Of a stretch of DNA of 56,941 nt, positions 16,928 to 25,517 are shown in pieces. The notes below the pieces were generated by a model, which was not told the origin of the DNA, ran no database searches, and saw nothing but the letters and a program-made list of their open reading frames with translations. A program made the translations under genes and the position numbers. Positions within the stretch are counted from its first letter, which is position 1. Each line of letters starts with the position of its first letter. The stretch comes from SIG710 sp045596925 (GTDB lineage: Bacteria; Bacillota; Clostridia; Oscillospirales; CAG-272), in contig JAZODH010000004.1 in the NCBI GenBank assembly GCA_045596925.1, forward strand, positions 1 through 56,941, given 5' to 3'.

Positions 16928-16966
16928 ACAAAGCCGTGCGTTTTTCGCACGGCTTTGTTTATTGAT
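16920..16966. terminator. 21-bp perfect bidirectional terminator
   Basis: Perfect 21-base arms separated by five T. The stem contains the last codons of both convergent genes: recombinase ...DQ-stop and MATE ...DQ-stop are encoded by the two arms. Confidence 0.9.
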
Positions 16967-18320
16967 CGCGGGGCAAATTGCGCCGCAGGAACAAAACGTT
17001 AAAAGGAATACAAACCAAAAAAGTGAGCAGGTCCGCCGCAGGTTGAGTCATCAGTATTCCGTCCAGTTCAAAGATTGCAGGCAGAATAAAGATGAGCGGG
17101 ACGAAGAATATCCCCTGCCTCAATGACGCAAGAACAGAAGCCCCCTTTACAAATCCAAGGCATTGATAGAGCTGATTTACATACGTGGAATAACCAAGGA
17201 ACGGGAGCGTTGCGCTCATGTAAAGAAGCATACGAACGCCGATATCGACCACCTCGCGGGTCTCGGGACGGAACAACTCAATGAGCTGTTCGGAGAAGAA
17301 TAAGAGGATAAGAGACGCAAGGATCGAAACGCCGGTTCCGAGAGCCGTAGCCACCCAAAAAGCTTTTTTGACGCGGTCATTTTTCTTTGCGCCGAAGTTG
17401 TATCCCGCAACGGGCTGAAAACCGTGGCCGATACCGAGAACAAAGCTCCGCAACAGCATATAAAGCTTGTTTGCGATTCCCACAGCCGCGATGGCAGCGT
17501 CTCCATAGACCTTGACCTGCACGTTCAGAAGAGTCGTCGCGAGACTTCCGAGCCCCTGTCTGAACACGGTAGGAAGACCCGTTCTTACTATTACAACGTA
17601 GTCGTGAATCTTAAAACTTATATTTTTCAGGGAGAGCTTCACTATACTCTTTCCCATAACATAAACAGACATCAGAATACAAAAACTGATCAACTGACTG
17701 AGCACGGTGGCAAGCGCCGCGCCCGCAACACCCATGTCAAGGGTAAAAATGAAAATAGGGTCGAGGAAAATATTCAGCACTCCACCTGCAGTTATGCCGA
17801 TCATCGAAAACGTCGCCTTGCCTTCCGCTCTTACTATATTATTAAGAACGAAGGATGCGCACATGATGGGAGCGCCGAGCAAAATTATAAAGGCGTAATC
17901 CACGGCATAGGGCAATATCGTCGCGGTAGAGCCGAAAACGCGGAGAAGTCCCGGCAGATTTATCATTCCGCCGCCCGTGAGAAGAAGCCCCATGAACACC
18001 GCGGCAAAAACTGCGCTGGAAGCATACTTGTTGGCACTTTTTTCGTCTTTTGCTCCCAATTTCATTGAAACAAGGCTGCCACCGCCCATGGCAATACCAA
18101 ATCCTATGGCCTGAAGTATTGATTGAAGAGCGAAAACGATAGAAACGGCACCGATGGCACTGTCCCCAAGGCTTGTTACGAAGAAGGTGTCCGCCATATT
18201 ATATATGGAAGTAATCATCTGACTCAGCACCGTGGGCAAGGACAGCTTTACTACCAGTTTCGTCACCGATTGCTCGGTCATTCGTTTATATTCCGCCTCC
18301 GAATTGACGGTTTTCTCCAA
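16959..18320 (-). CDS. MATE-family efflux transporter
   Basis: A 453-residue, 12-helix membrane protein of the multidrug and toxic compound extrusion family. Two homologous six-helix bundles are visible; LSLPTVLSQMITSIYNMADTF and the mirrored TGLPTVFRQGLGSLATTLLN are the typical helix 1 and helix 7 motifs. It probably uses a Na+ or H+ gradient; the substrate is unknown. TTG 18320, eight bases after GGAGG, is the best start; ATG 18281 is the alternative. It is transcribed alone, with a shared terminator. Confidence 0.93.
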   Translation of the reverse strand: MEKTVNSEAEYKRMTEQSVTKLVVKLSLPTVLSQMITSIYNMADTFFVTSLGDSAIGAVSIVFALQSILQAIGFGIAMGGGSLVSMKLGAKDEKSANKYASSAVFAAVFMGLLLTGGGMINLPGLLRVFGSTATILPYAVDYAFIILLGAPIMCASFVLNNIVRAEGKATFSMIGITAGGVLNIFLDPIFIFTLDMGVAGAALATVLSQLISFCILMSVYVMGKSIVKLSLKNISFKIHDYVVIVRTGLPTVFRQGLGSLATTLLNVQVKVYGDAAIAAVGIANKLYMLLRSFVLGIGHGFQPVAGYNFGAKKNDRVKKAFWVATALGTGVSILASLILLFFSEQLIELFRPETREVVDIGVRMLLYMSATLPFLGYSTYVNQLYQCLGFVKGASVLASLRQGIFFVPLIFILPAIFELDGILMTQPAADLLTFLVCIPFNVLFLRRNLPRDQ

Positions 18321-18405
18321 TTTGATCGCCTCCAAACAAATGGAACTACGTTAGATTTTATCACGCGCCTCGACGTATGTCAACCCTTTTTTCGGTATTC
18401 AATAG

Positions 18406-18519
18406 GTGTTGTTCCCCGCTTTTTTCTTTGCCGAATCGTCGACGGTCGTCGCCGTCGAAGTCCTTGACGCGATCTACAAGTCCGCCGAAACAGGACACGA
18501 GGTCCAAATAAATCTTTAA
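18406..18519 (+). pseudogene. 3' remnant of a Gfo/Idh/MocA oxidoreductase gene
   Basis: Between the MATE gene and the next + strand gene a short frame from 18406 to the stop at 18519 encodes FAESSTVVAVEVLDAIYKSA followed by ETGHEVQINL. This is the usual C-terminal helix and end of Gfo/Idh/MocA NAD(P)-dependent sugar dehydrogenases. The frame is closed by TAG just upstream and has no start or ribosome site. It is followed at once by a good terminator, which suggests that the 3' end and terminator of a former gene survived a deletion. Confidence 0.65.
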
Positions 18520-18523
18520 TTTT

Positions 18524-18552
18524 AAAAAAGCTCCGATCCTCGGAGCTTTTTT
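18524..18552 (+). terminator. Terminator after the gene remnant
   Basis: Stem AAAAAAGCTCCG / CGGAGCTTTTTT with loop ATCCT and a following T-rich run, five bases after the remnant stop codon. Confidence 0.85.
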
Positions 18553-18562
18553 CTTTTTCATG

Positions 18563-18591
18563 TTGATTTCTTAATAAATTTGTGTTATTAT
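18563..18591 (+). promoter_or_regulatory. Promoter for the 18651 gene pair
   Basis: -35 TTGATT (18563-18568), 17-bp spacer and -10 TATTAT (18586-18591) lie about 60 bp before ATG 18651. Confidence 0.55.
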
Positions 18592-18650
18592 GTAAAGGTA
18601 TTTATCCCGAGCCGTCCTCATATAATTGAAAAAAACACAAAGGACGGATC

Positions 18651-19304
18651 ATGACGGATAATTATCGCTCGGAGCTTCTTTCAAGAATAAGAAAACTCAA
18701 TTTCACAAACGCACGCGTATCGGGACAGGCGTTTCGCCTGTTTCTGCTTTTTGCGTTGTTCTTTGCCTTATTTTTCGGGGTCGGCTATTCGACGGATATC
18801 GGAGAGAGCACAAAAAAAGTCGTCATCGACTTTTTTTGCACGGGTTTCTCGGACGCAGGATTTTTTTCCTTCGTCAAACAAATGTTTTCCTTTTCCTCCT
18901 TCGATTTTTATGCGGCATTGATAATCCTTTTGTCGGGCTACACCATGCTTGCCGTTCCCGTGTCAGCCCTTTGCCTGGCATACACAGGCTCAAAAAGCGG
19001 ATATTGCTTTGCCTGCTTGTGGAAGACGCTTATAGCTTCGGGCAAGTTATCGGGCGGCGGCGCCACATTTGCGTATCTCGCCATATGCAAGCTCTGCGTG
19101 CTTGTGGCGGTAATATTCATTGCACTTTGCGCGCGGGATTTTTCATACAGATACTCGGATATATACAGAAGATCCTCCCGCCCGCTTTCGTCTCCCGAGT
19201 CCGCAAATTACGCAATGATCACTCTGTCAAGCGCAGGCGTTACCGTATTAATAAATCTGCTGTTTTTGACTTTTCAATTTATTTCCCCATCAAAGTACAT
19301 CTGA
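18651..19304 (+). CDS. Multi-pass membrane protein, unknown
   Basis: A 217-residue protein with about five hydrophobic helices (near 25-45, 62-72, 85-110, 135-160 and 190-210). The size and spacing resemble the SpoIIM-like class, but I see no decisive motif. The ribosome site AAGGACGG precedes ATG 18651. The next gene begins 16 bp later, so the two are probably co-transcribed. Confidence 0.7.
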   Translation: MTDNYRSELLSRIRKLNFTNARVSGQAFRLFLLFALFFALFFGVGYSTDIGESTKKVVIDFFCTGFSDAGFFSFVKQMFSFSSFDFYAALIILLSGYTMLAVPVSALCLAYTGSKSGYCFACLWKTLIASGKLSGGGATFAYLAICKLCVLVAVIFIALCARDFSYRYSDIYRRSSRPLSSPESANYAMITLSSAGVTVLINLLFLTFQFISPSKYI

Positions 19305-19320
19305 GAAAGGAAAAAACGTT

Positions 19321-20274
19321 TTGGAAGACAACAAGAAGTTTAAACTTTTCAAAAGGAAAGAAAAAAAGGACATAACTCCCGAAGAGGTCGAGGCTGAAAG
19401 AAACGCCCCCAAGGGCATAAAAATGTTTTTCAAGCTGCTCAAAAGGAATTTCGGCTCGCTGATCTCTCTTAATCTGATGATGCTGTTTATGGTCATTCCT
19501 CTGATGGCGGCGTTTTACGTTTATCTGCAGGGCGACACCACCCCCTCGGTGACAAGCCCGCTCTTCGCCACACTTCACGGAGCAAATCTTATCATAGGCT
19601 CACCCGCCACAGAGCTGGCAAAGAATACCTTTGCCACCCGTCTTATGCTACCGGTCCACAATTCCGTGGTATATCCCATAATGATCGGCATCGGTGTACT
19701 TCTTGCCCTCACCTGGGGCTGGCAGAACGTGGGCTCCACCTACGTCTTGCGCTCAATGGTGCGCTCGGAGCCCGTTTACGTCTGGTCGGATTATTTCTAC
19801 GCAATAAAAAAGAACTTAAAGCAGGGCTTTATTTTCGGAATTATCGATTTCATCATTATTGCGGTGCTTATTTTTGATATCATGTGGTTTTCGGGCAACA
19901 CGGGTTCGTTTGGACAGGACGTTATGTACTTCTGCACCGTGGGTCTTGCACTTCTTTACGTTTTTATGCGTTTTTATCTTTACATCATGCTCATCACCTT
20001 TGATCTGAGTAATTTCAAGCTCCTTAAAAACGCGCTTATCTTCACTACGATCGGTATCAAGAGAAACATTTTGGGCGGACTGGGCATTTTGCTCATGGCG
20101 GCACTGAACATAGCTCTGATCATTCTGCTCCTCCCGATGGGAATGGTGGTCCCGCTTATACTTCCTCTTTTCTATTTCATGTCCTTTGCATCGTTTATCT
20201 CGGTTTATACAGCATATCCGAGCATTCAGAAGTACATGATAGACCCTATAATAAAGGAACAATTAGGCGAATAA
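19321..20274 (+). CDS. DUF624 / YesL-like membrane protein
   Basis: A 317-residue membrane protein with a charged N-terminal tail (about 1-40, Lys/Glu-rich) and six hydrophobic helices. The segment STYVLRSMVRSEPVYVWSDYF followed by KKNLKQG resembles the core of DUF624 (YesL family), proteins often found by carbohydrate transport genes. Length is above the usual 200-220 because of the N-terminal tail and a loop near 75-110. The start is TTG 19321 after an AGAAAGGA site. It is followed by a terminator and is likely the second gene of a two-gene unit. Confidence 0.75.
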   Translation: MEDNKKFKLFKRKEKKDITPEEVEAERNAPKGIKMFFKLLKRNFGSLISLNLMMLFMVIPLMAAFYVYLQGDTTPSVTSPLFATLHGANLIIGSPATELAKNTFATRLMLPVHNSVVYPIMIGIGVLLALTWGWQNVGSTYVLRSMVRSEPVYVWSDYFYAIKKNLKQGFIFGIIDFIIIAVLIFDIMWFSGNTGSFGQDVMYFCTVGLALLYVFMRFYLYIMLITFDLSNFKLLKNALIFTTIGIKRNILGGLGILLMAALNIALIILLLPMGMVVPLILPLFYFMSFASFISVYTAYPSIQKYMIDPIIKEQLGE

Positions 20275-20278
20275 GTTT

Positions 20279-20305
20279 AACCGAGGCGACTTTGTCGCCT
20301 CGGTT
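20279..20305. terminator. Bidirectional terminator
   Basis: Perfect 12-bp stem AACCGAGGCGAC / GTCGCCTCGGTT with loop TTT between convergent genes; T-rich on the + side. Confidence 0.85.
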
Positions 20306-20306
20306 T

Positions 20307-20981
20307 TCAGTTTATCAGCTCGCTTATTGTGACAAATTTATATCCTTGCCTTTGAAGCTCGGGAATTATCAGTTCAAGCGCTTGAGGCGTGGGGCTGTTG
20401 TAGCTGACGTAATCGTGCATGAGGATTATATCGCCGCTGTCGATATTTTGTGTCACGTTCTCATAAATCTCCGCAGGGCTTGAGTGTGCCCAGTCCCGTG
20501 TATCAACAGACCACAGTATCACCGAATATCCAAGTGCCGATGCACTGTTTTCCACCGCTTCGCCAAAAGCGCCCTCAGGCGGTCTGAAAAGCACCGTCTG
20601 ATACTCGCCGAGACTGTATATCACATCGTCGCAACGGGTCATTTCATTTAGCACCTCGTCTTCTGTCATTCGCTTTACTCGGTTGTGGGTGTAAGTGTGA
20701 TTCCCGATCTCATGACCTGCCTCGACTACCGCGCGGGCAGCGTCGGGATAATAATCGATGTTCTGTCCCACAAAGAAAAAGGTGGCTTTGACACCGTATT
20801 TTTCGAGAATATCAAGTATCTGTTTGGTATAACGCGGGTGCGGACCGTCGTCAAAGGTGAGAGCTATCATTTTATCATCACAGTCCTCACTGTGAAAGAT
20901 CGTCCTGCTTTGCGCCGCATAAATACGAATCGGGACAAGCAAAAGGACGAAGGTGGTAAAAAATGCAACCGTCTTTTTCAC
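20307..20981 (-). CDS. Polysaccharide deacetylase (CE4), secreted
   Basis: A 224-residue NodB-homology deacetylase with an N-terminal signal peptide (hydrophobic run to about residue 20, cut likely after IYAA). All CE4 motifs are present: TFDDGP (catalytic base and metal Asp), NHTYTH (metal His pair), RPPEG, WSVDTRDW and LMHD. It removes N-acetyl groups from peptidoglycan or another N-acetylated glycan outside the membrane. It overlaps the preceding deacetylase gene by 4 bp, so the two form one translational unit. Confidence 0.92.
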   Translation of the reverse strand: MKKTVAFFTTFVLLLVPIRIYAAQSRTIFHSEDCDDKMIALTFDDGPHPRYTKQILDILEKYGVKATFFFVGQNIDYYPDAARAVVEAGHEIGNHTYTHNRVKRMTEDEVLNEMTRCDDVIYSLGEYQTVLFRPPEGAFGEAVENSASALGYSVILWSVDTRDWAHSSPAEIYENVTQNIDSGDIILMHDYVSYNSPTPQALELIIPELQRQGYKFVTISELIN

Positions 20982-21766
20982 GATCTCACCAGCTCGTCAA
21001 GTGTTCCGAAACGGTATCCCATTTCTCGCAGCTCACAGATGACCGAGTCGAGGATTGACGCGTTGGTCTCGGACGTCGGGTGAAGCAGTATTACTGCACC
21101 GTTGTGAACGTTGTCGATTATCTTTTTCCTTGCGTACTCGTAAGATGGCTGACGGCTGTTGTCCCAGTCGGCGTAAGCAAAGCTCCAAAAGATGGTTTTG
21201 TAACCCATATCGTTCACCGTTTCAAGACTCTTTCGGTCAAATTTCCCCTCGGGAGGACGAAAGAATTTCGGCATTTCCTCGCCCGTAAGCTTTTCATAAG
21301 ACTCCGAAAGCGAATTTATTTCATTCTTGATCTCTTCCGCGCTCAGTCTTGTAATATCCTTGTGTTCAAAAGTGTGGTTGCAAACAAGATGTCCCTCGTC
21401 TATCATACGACGGATAAGGTCTCCGTTCTTCTCTATCAAATTACCTAAAATAAAGAACGCACCCGGAACCTCCTGCTCTTTGAGAGTATCGAGGATCCTT
21501 GATACGTTTCCGTTTTCATACCCCGCGTCAAAGGTCAGGTACACCACCTTATCGTCACTGTCGTCGGTAACTTTTTCGTCGATATAAAAGCCTCCAAGGT
21601 CTTTTATATAGGTCATCTGCGGATCAAGAGGTGGTCTGAGGTGATTTTTTTGACGTTTGCAATACCAGCTGTTAAAATTTTCCGAAGACGATGCCGCCGC
21701 AGCAACGGCAAAAAGAATTGCAATTCCAAGGATAAGTGCTGTAATTGGCAAAATTTTGTATTTCAT
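20978..21766 (-). CDS. pdaA: PdaA-like delta-lactam-biosynthetic deacetylase
   Basis: A 262-residue CE4-fold protein with an N-terminal membrane anchor or signal peptide (about 7-27). The NFNSWYCKRQKNHLRPP prelude and TFDAGYENGN motif (the second Asp of the usual DD replaced, as in PdaA enzymes), NHTFEHKD, RPPEGKFD, ADWD and LLHPTS match PdaA. In Bacillus, PdaA deacetylates muramic acid on the way to the muramic delta-lactam of spore cortex. If the role holds, the organism comes from a spore-forming lineage. Ribosome site GGAGGGAAG is upstream; a second deacetylase gene overlaps its end. Confidence 0.88.
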   Translation of the reverse strand: MKYKILPITALILGIAILFAVAAAASSSENFNSWYCKRQKNHLRPPLDPQMTYIKDLGGFYIDEKVTDDSDDKVVYLTFDAGYENGNVSRILDTLKEQEVPGAFFILGNLIEKNGDLIRRMIDEGHLVCNHTFEHKDITRLSAEEIKNEINSLSESYEKLTGEEMPKFFRPPEGKFDRKSLETVNDMGYKTIFWSFAYADWDNSRQPSYEYARKKIIDNVHNGAVILLHPTSETNASILDSVICELREMGYRFGTLDELVRS

Positions 21767-21863
21767 AACTTCCCTCCTTTCGTTTATATTGTGCCGCTAA
21801 AATTGTCTTTTTCTCTGAAAATATGTGTTTGCCTTTGCAGGATTTACAAAAATCACAAATATT

Positions 21864-21891
21864 TTGACAAATAATGTGAGATGTTCATAAT
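21864..21891 (+). promoter_or_regulatory. Promoter of VTC-DUF4956 operon
   Basis: Perfect -35 TTGACA (21864-21869), 16-bp spacer and -10 CATAAT (21886-21891), about 45 bp before the start codon. Rest of the 170-bp divergent region is AT-rich with no gene. Confidence 0.65.
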
Positions 21892-21937
21892 ATTGTCACA
21901 AAATTAATATATAATGTGCGGGAATGGGGGTGGAAAT

Positions 21938-22684
21938 TTGAAGAAAAACACCAACACATTTGAAAGAAAAGAAAAAAAGATAATCATAAATAAATCAGAC
22001 TTCCCCGCCATCTCGGAAAAGATAATGGAGCATCTTGTTCCCGACAAGTACAACGACGGCGGCAAGCCTTACGATATATGTAACATCTATTTTGACAACG
22101 ATCGCGGCGACGTCATTCGCAATTCGGTGTCAAAGCCCCGATATAAAGCAAAGCTTCGCTTAAGAAGCTACGGCACGCCCTCTCTTGACGACAGCGTCTT
22201 CTTTGAGATAAAGAGTAAGACGAACAAGGTCGGCACGAAACGCCGCGCCATTATGCCCTTGAAAAAAATATACGATTTTATCGAAACAGGAAACATTCCC
22301 GAGGATGAAAGTTACATAAACCGCCAGGTTTTGCGCGAAATTGCATATTTTATCGAAACTTATGATGTAAAGCCGAAAACATACGTATCATACAGGCGCT
22401 ACGCCTTTTATTCAAAGGATGATCCCAACCTCAGAATAACCTTTGATACCGATATCATTTCAAGGCGGGATGATCTTCGCCTTGAACTTGGAAATCACGG
22501 AGAAGCTCTGCTTTCCGACGACAAAATGATAATCGAGATCAAGTTTTCGGGAAGCATTCCCCTTTGGTTTGCACATATATTATCCGATTTTGGACTTGCA
22601 ATCGGCAGTTTTTCCAAGATCGGTCACGAATTCAAGAAAAATCTGCTCGACAACGCAGATATGAAAGGAACGCAACATGTATAA
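21938..22684 (+). CDS. VTC domain polyphosphate polymerase-like protein
   Basis: A 248-residue protein of the VTC/CYTH triphosphate-tunnel group. It has FERKEKKIIINKSDF near the start, KAKLRLRSYG and FFEIKSKT in the middle, and MIIEIKFSG near the end: the alternating Lys/Arg/Glu strands that line the tunnel. Eukaryotic Vtc4 makes polyphosphate from ATP, and bacterial members are usually coupled to DUF4956 membrane proteins, as here (the next gene overlaps by 8 bp). TTG 21938 after GGGGGTGG is the likely start. Enzyme activity is family inference. Confidence 0.85.
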   Translation: MKKNTNTFERKEKKIIINKSDFPAISEKIMEHLVPDKYNDGGKPYDICNIYFDNDRGDVIRNSVSKPRYKAKLRLRSYGTPSLDDSVFFEIKSKTNKVGTKRRAIMPLKKIYDFIETGNIPEDESYINRQVLREIAYFIETYDVKPKTYVSYRRYAFYSKDDPNLRITFDTDIISRRDDLRLELGNHGEALLSDDKMIIEIKFSGSIPLWFAHILSDFGLAIGSFSKIGHEFKKNLLDNADMKGTQHV

Positions 22685-23351
22685 CGCAATCTGGTCAATT
22701 CCTACACTGTCTCTTCCCCTTGTGGACTTTTTGAAGATTTTCGGCGTATCCGTTGCCTGTGCTTTGATAATTTCCCTTACATACATTTTCTCACGCAGAA
22801 AAACAGGCTACCGTCCTTCCGTTGTATCGAGTATTATGTTGCTCACCCCCGCGGTCTGCCTGATTATGCTCGTTGTTGGCGACAGCGCCGCAAGAGCAAT
22901 CAGCATCGGCGGCGGCATCGCATTTATCCGTTACAGAACCACCTTTGAGGATTCCCGCGACCTCACGCATATCCTCGTGGCTCTCGCCGCAGGTATCGCC
23001 TGCGGAACGGGTCTCGTAGGGCTTGCACTCTATTCAGTTATTATCATTTGCTTCATCTCCGCCGTGATCTCTTTTGTTAATTTCGGCAAGATCAAATCAA
23101 GCGTTATGCGCCTGAAGATCACTATCCCCGAGGATATCAATTTTTACGGGATTTTCGACGAGACCCTCGCAAAATACTGCAAGAGCTATGAGCTTGATTC
23201 TATCAAGACTGCCGATTTCGGCACTCTCTGCGAGCTGACTTATACCATTAACATCAAAGATATTGAAAAGCGCAAGGAGCTTATCGACGAGATCAGAGTA
23301 AGAAACGCTAATCTTAACGTCGTTCTCACAAGAAAGAATTTTGAAAAGTAA
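22677..23351 (+). CDS. DUF4956 membrane protein
   Basis: A 224-residue protein with four hydrophobic helices in the first 135 residues and a soluble C-terminal domain of about 85 residues. Motifs RAISIGGGIAFIRYRT and SRDLTHILVALAAGIACG match DUF4956. Its usual partner is a VTC-domain protein, and the pair is thought to act together on polyphosphate at the membrane. It overlaps the VTC gene by 8 bp and is closed by a strong terminator. Confidence 0.87.
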   Translation: MYNAIWSIPTLSLPLVDFLKIFGVSVACALIISLTYIFSRRKTGYRPSVVSSIMLLTPAVCLIMLVVGDSAARAISIGGGIAFIRYRTTFEDSRDLTHILVALAAGIACGTGLVGLALYSVIIICFISAVISFVNFGKIKSSVMRLKITIPEDINFYGIFDETLAKYCKSYELDSIKTADFGTLCELTYTINIKDIEKRKELIDEIRVRNANLNVVLTRKNFEK

Positions 23352-23356
23352 TATTA

Positions 23357-23388
23357 AAAACAAAACGGCCTCACTGCCGTTTTGTTTT
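23357..23388 (+). terminator. Terminator
   Basis: Perfect 13-bp stem AAAACAAAACGGC / GCCGTTTTGTTTT with 6-base loop, six bases after the DUF4956 stop. Confidence 0.88.
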
Positions 23389-23498
23389 ATTTTGCACCAA
23401 AAATTCCGACTTTTTTCTTTCCTTTTGGGCATGTGTACGAACGCGGTTCGTTAATTTGTGAACAAAGTGTAACCTTTGAAAAAAATATTCCGAAAATG

Positions 23499-23527
23499 TT
23501 GAAAAAATAATCGGTTTATGGTATCAT
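23499..23527 (+). promoter_or_regulatory. pckG promoter
   Basis: -35 TTGAAA (23499-23504), 17-bp spacer and -10 TATCAT (23522-23527); predicted leader about 75 nt. No riboswitch-like fold is evident in it. Confidence 0.6.
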
Positions 23528-23608
23528 TAGAATAGGAAAATTTGGGTATTGATACCCTTGACTCCACGTGTAAAACAAAAATATATATTTTATCAAGGAG
23601 AAATTATC

Positions 23609-25393
23609 ATGACAAACAACAAGCATGTACTTTCCTGGATCGACGAGATGGCTGCTATGGTTCAGCCCGACAAGATCGTATGGATCGACGGCAGCGAGGC
23701 TCAGGCTGAAGAGCTGAGAGCAGAAGCTTGCTCCACAGGCGAGATGATCAAACTCAACCAGGACGTTCTTCCCGGCTGCTACCTTCACAGAACGGCGGTA
23801 AACGACGTTGCGCGCGTTGAAGGCAGAACCTTCATCTGCACATCCAAGCAGGAGGACGCAGGTAACATCAACAACTGGATGGAAAAGAACGAGTGCTACG
23901 AAAAGCTCTCCAAGCTCTACCGCGGTTCCTACAAGGGCAGAACTATGTACGTTATTCCCTACTCCATGGGCGTTGTAGGCTCTGATTTCGCTAAGATCGG
24001 CGTTGAGCTGACAGACTCTATCTACGTCGTTCTCAACATGCTCATCATGACAAGAGTCGGCAAAAACGTTATCGACGCTCTCGGTGATAGCCCCGACTTT
24101 ATCAAGGGTCTCCATGCAAAGAAGGATATTGACGAGGACAACAGATACATCTGCCACTTCCCCGAAGATAACACTATCTGGTCCATCAACTCCGGCTACG
24201 GAGGAAACGTTCTGCTGGGCAAGAAGTGCTTCGCTCTGAGAATAGCTTCCTACCTTGGCAGAAAAGAAGGCTGGATGGCTGAGCACATGCTCATCCTCGG
24301 CGTTGAGTATCCCGACGGCGAAGTTAAGTATATCTCCGCCGCATTCCCCTCCGCTTGCGGTAAGACAAACCTCGCAATGCTCATTCCTCCCGCAATCTAC
24401 GGCAAGAAGGGCTACAAGGTATGGACTGTCGGTGACGATATCGCTTGGATCCGCGTAGGTGAGGACGGACGTCTTTACGCTATCAACCCCGAGAACGGCT
24501 TCTTCGGCGTTGCTCCCGGTACGAACGACCACTCCAATCCCAATGCTCTTGCAACAACTAAGAGCGGCTGTATCTTTACAAACGTTTGCCACGATCTTGA
24601 CACCAACACAGTTTGGTGGGAAGGTCTTGACAACAATCCTCCCAAGAACGCTCTCAACTGGAAGGGCGAGAAGTGGGATTATACAAAGTACGACAAGGCT
24701 GACAAGGTCAACACCTCCGGTGCTCACCCCAACTCCCGCTTTACAGCAATGGCAACAAACTGCCCCTGCATCTCCAGCGAGTTCAACACTCTCAAGGGTG
24801 TTCCGCTCTCCGCTATCATCTTCGGCGGCCGTCGTGCAAAGACAGCTCCCCTGGTTTACGAGTCTCGCAGCTGGCAGCACGGTACCTTCGTTGGTTCTAT
24901 CATGGCTTCCGAGACAACGGCAGCTGCTGCAGGTGCAGTAGGCGTTGTTCGCCGCGACCCCATGGCTATGCGTCCTTTCGTTGGCTACAACATGGGTGAC
25001 TACTTCCGTCACTGGCTCGACATGGGCAAGAAGATCCCCAACGCACCCAAGATCTTCCACGTTAACTGGTTCCGCACCGACGCTGAGGGCAACTTCATCT
25101 GGCCCGGCTTTGGCGACAACATGAGAGTTCTTATGTGGATCCTCGCTCGTTGCGAAGGCAAGGTTGACGCTGTTGAAACTCCTATCGGCTTTGTTCCCCG
25201 TGCTGAAGACATCAACATCGAAGAGCTTGAGGGCGTTACCGTTGACACTATCCGCGAGCTTCTTACCATCGACAACGCTTCCTGGCTTGAGGACGTTGCA
25301 AACATCAAGGAGTTCTACGCACAGGTCGGCGACAGAGTTCCCGCAGAGCTTTATGACGAGCTTGCAATTCTTGAAGCAAATCTTACAAAGTAA
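23609..25393 (+). CDS. pckG: Phosphoenolpyruvate carboxykinase (GTP)
   Basis: A 594-residue GTP-type PEPCK that interconverts oxaloacetate and PEP with GTP/GDP in the cytosol. In gut anaerobes it often runs in the carboxylating direction, towards succinate. The kinase-1a loop FPSACGKTNLAML, nucleotide region VWTVGDDIAWI and the GTP-specific TTAAAAGAVGVVRRDPMAMR segment are present. Length fits the family. ATG 23609 is set by AAGGAG eight bases upstream; an in-frame extension to 23549 lies in the leader. It has its own promoter and terminator, and codon use (CTC, GTT, TCC) typical of a highly expressed gene. Confidence 0.97.
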   Translation: MTNNKHVLSWIDEMAAMVQPDKIVWIDGSEAQAEELRAEACSTGEMIKLNQDVLPGCYLHRTAVNDVARVEGRTFICTSKQEDAGNINNWMEKNECYEKLSKLYRGSYKGRTMYVIPYSMGVVGSDFAKIGVELTDSIYVVLNMLIMTRVGKNVIDALGDSPDFIKGLHAKKDIDEDNRYICHFPEDNTIWSINSGYGGNVLLGKKCFALRIASYLGRKEGWMAEHMLILGVEYPDGEVKYISAAFPSACGKTNLAMLIPPAIYGKKGYKVWTVGDDIAWIRVGEDGRLYAINPENGFFGVAPGTNDHSNPNALATTKSGCIFTNVCHDLDTNTVWWEGLDNNPPKNALNWKGEKWDYTKYDKADKVNTSGAHPNSRFTAMATNCPCISSEFNTLKGVPLSAIIFGGRRAKTAPLVYESRSWQHGTFVGSIMASETTAAAAGAVGVVRRDPMAMRPFVGYNMGDYFRHWLDMGKKIPNAPKIFHVNWFRTDAEGNFIWPGFGDNMRVLMWILARCEGKVDAVETPIGFVPRAEDINIEELEGVTVDTIRELLTIDNASWLEDVANIKEFYAQVGDRVPAELYDELAILEANLTK

Positions 25394-25405
25394 TTTAAAA
25401 CACAC

Positions 25406-25440
25406 TCGCGCGCAGAAAAGATTTTTCTGCGTGCGTTTTT
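25406..25440 (+). terminator. pckG terminator
   Basis: Stem CGCAGAAAA / TTTTCTGCG, extended by outer CG-rich bases, then six T. It lies just after the pckG stop. Confidence 0.85.
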
Positions 25441-25454
25441 TGTTTTGAAAAGTA

Positions 25455-25483
25455 TTGATTTTTAGATAGAAATGTGATATAAT
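25455..25483 (+). promoter_or_regulatory. Promoter of miaA operon
   Basis: -35 TTGATT (25455-25460), 17-bp spacer, perfect -10 TATAAT (25478-25483), about 28 bp before the ribosome site of miaA. Confidence 0.65.
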
Positions 25484-25517
25484 TTATTAAATATATATCG
25501 AAAGAGGTGGAAAAACC

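Noticed and set aside
23516..25405. 629-codon open frame opposite pckG
   Set aside because: Antisense shadow caused by strong codon bias of pckG; Cys- and Val-rich with no family motif.
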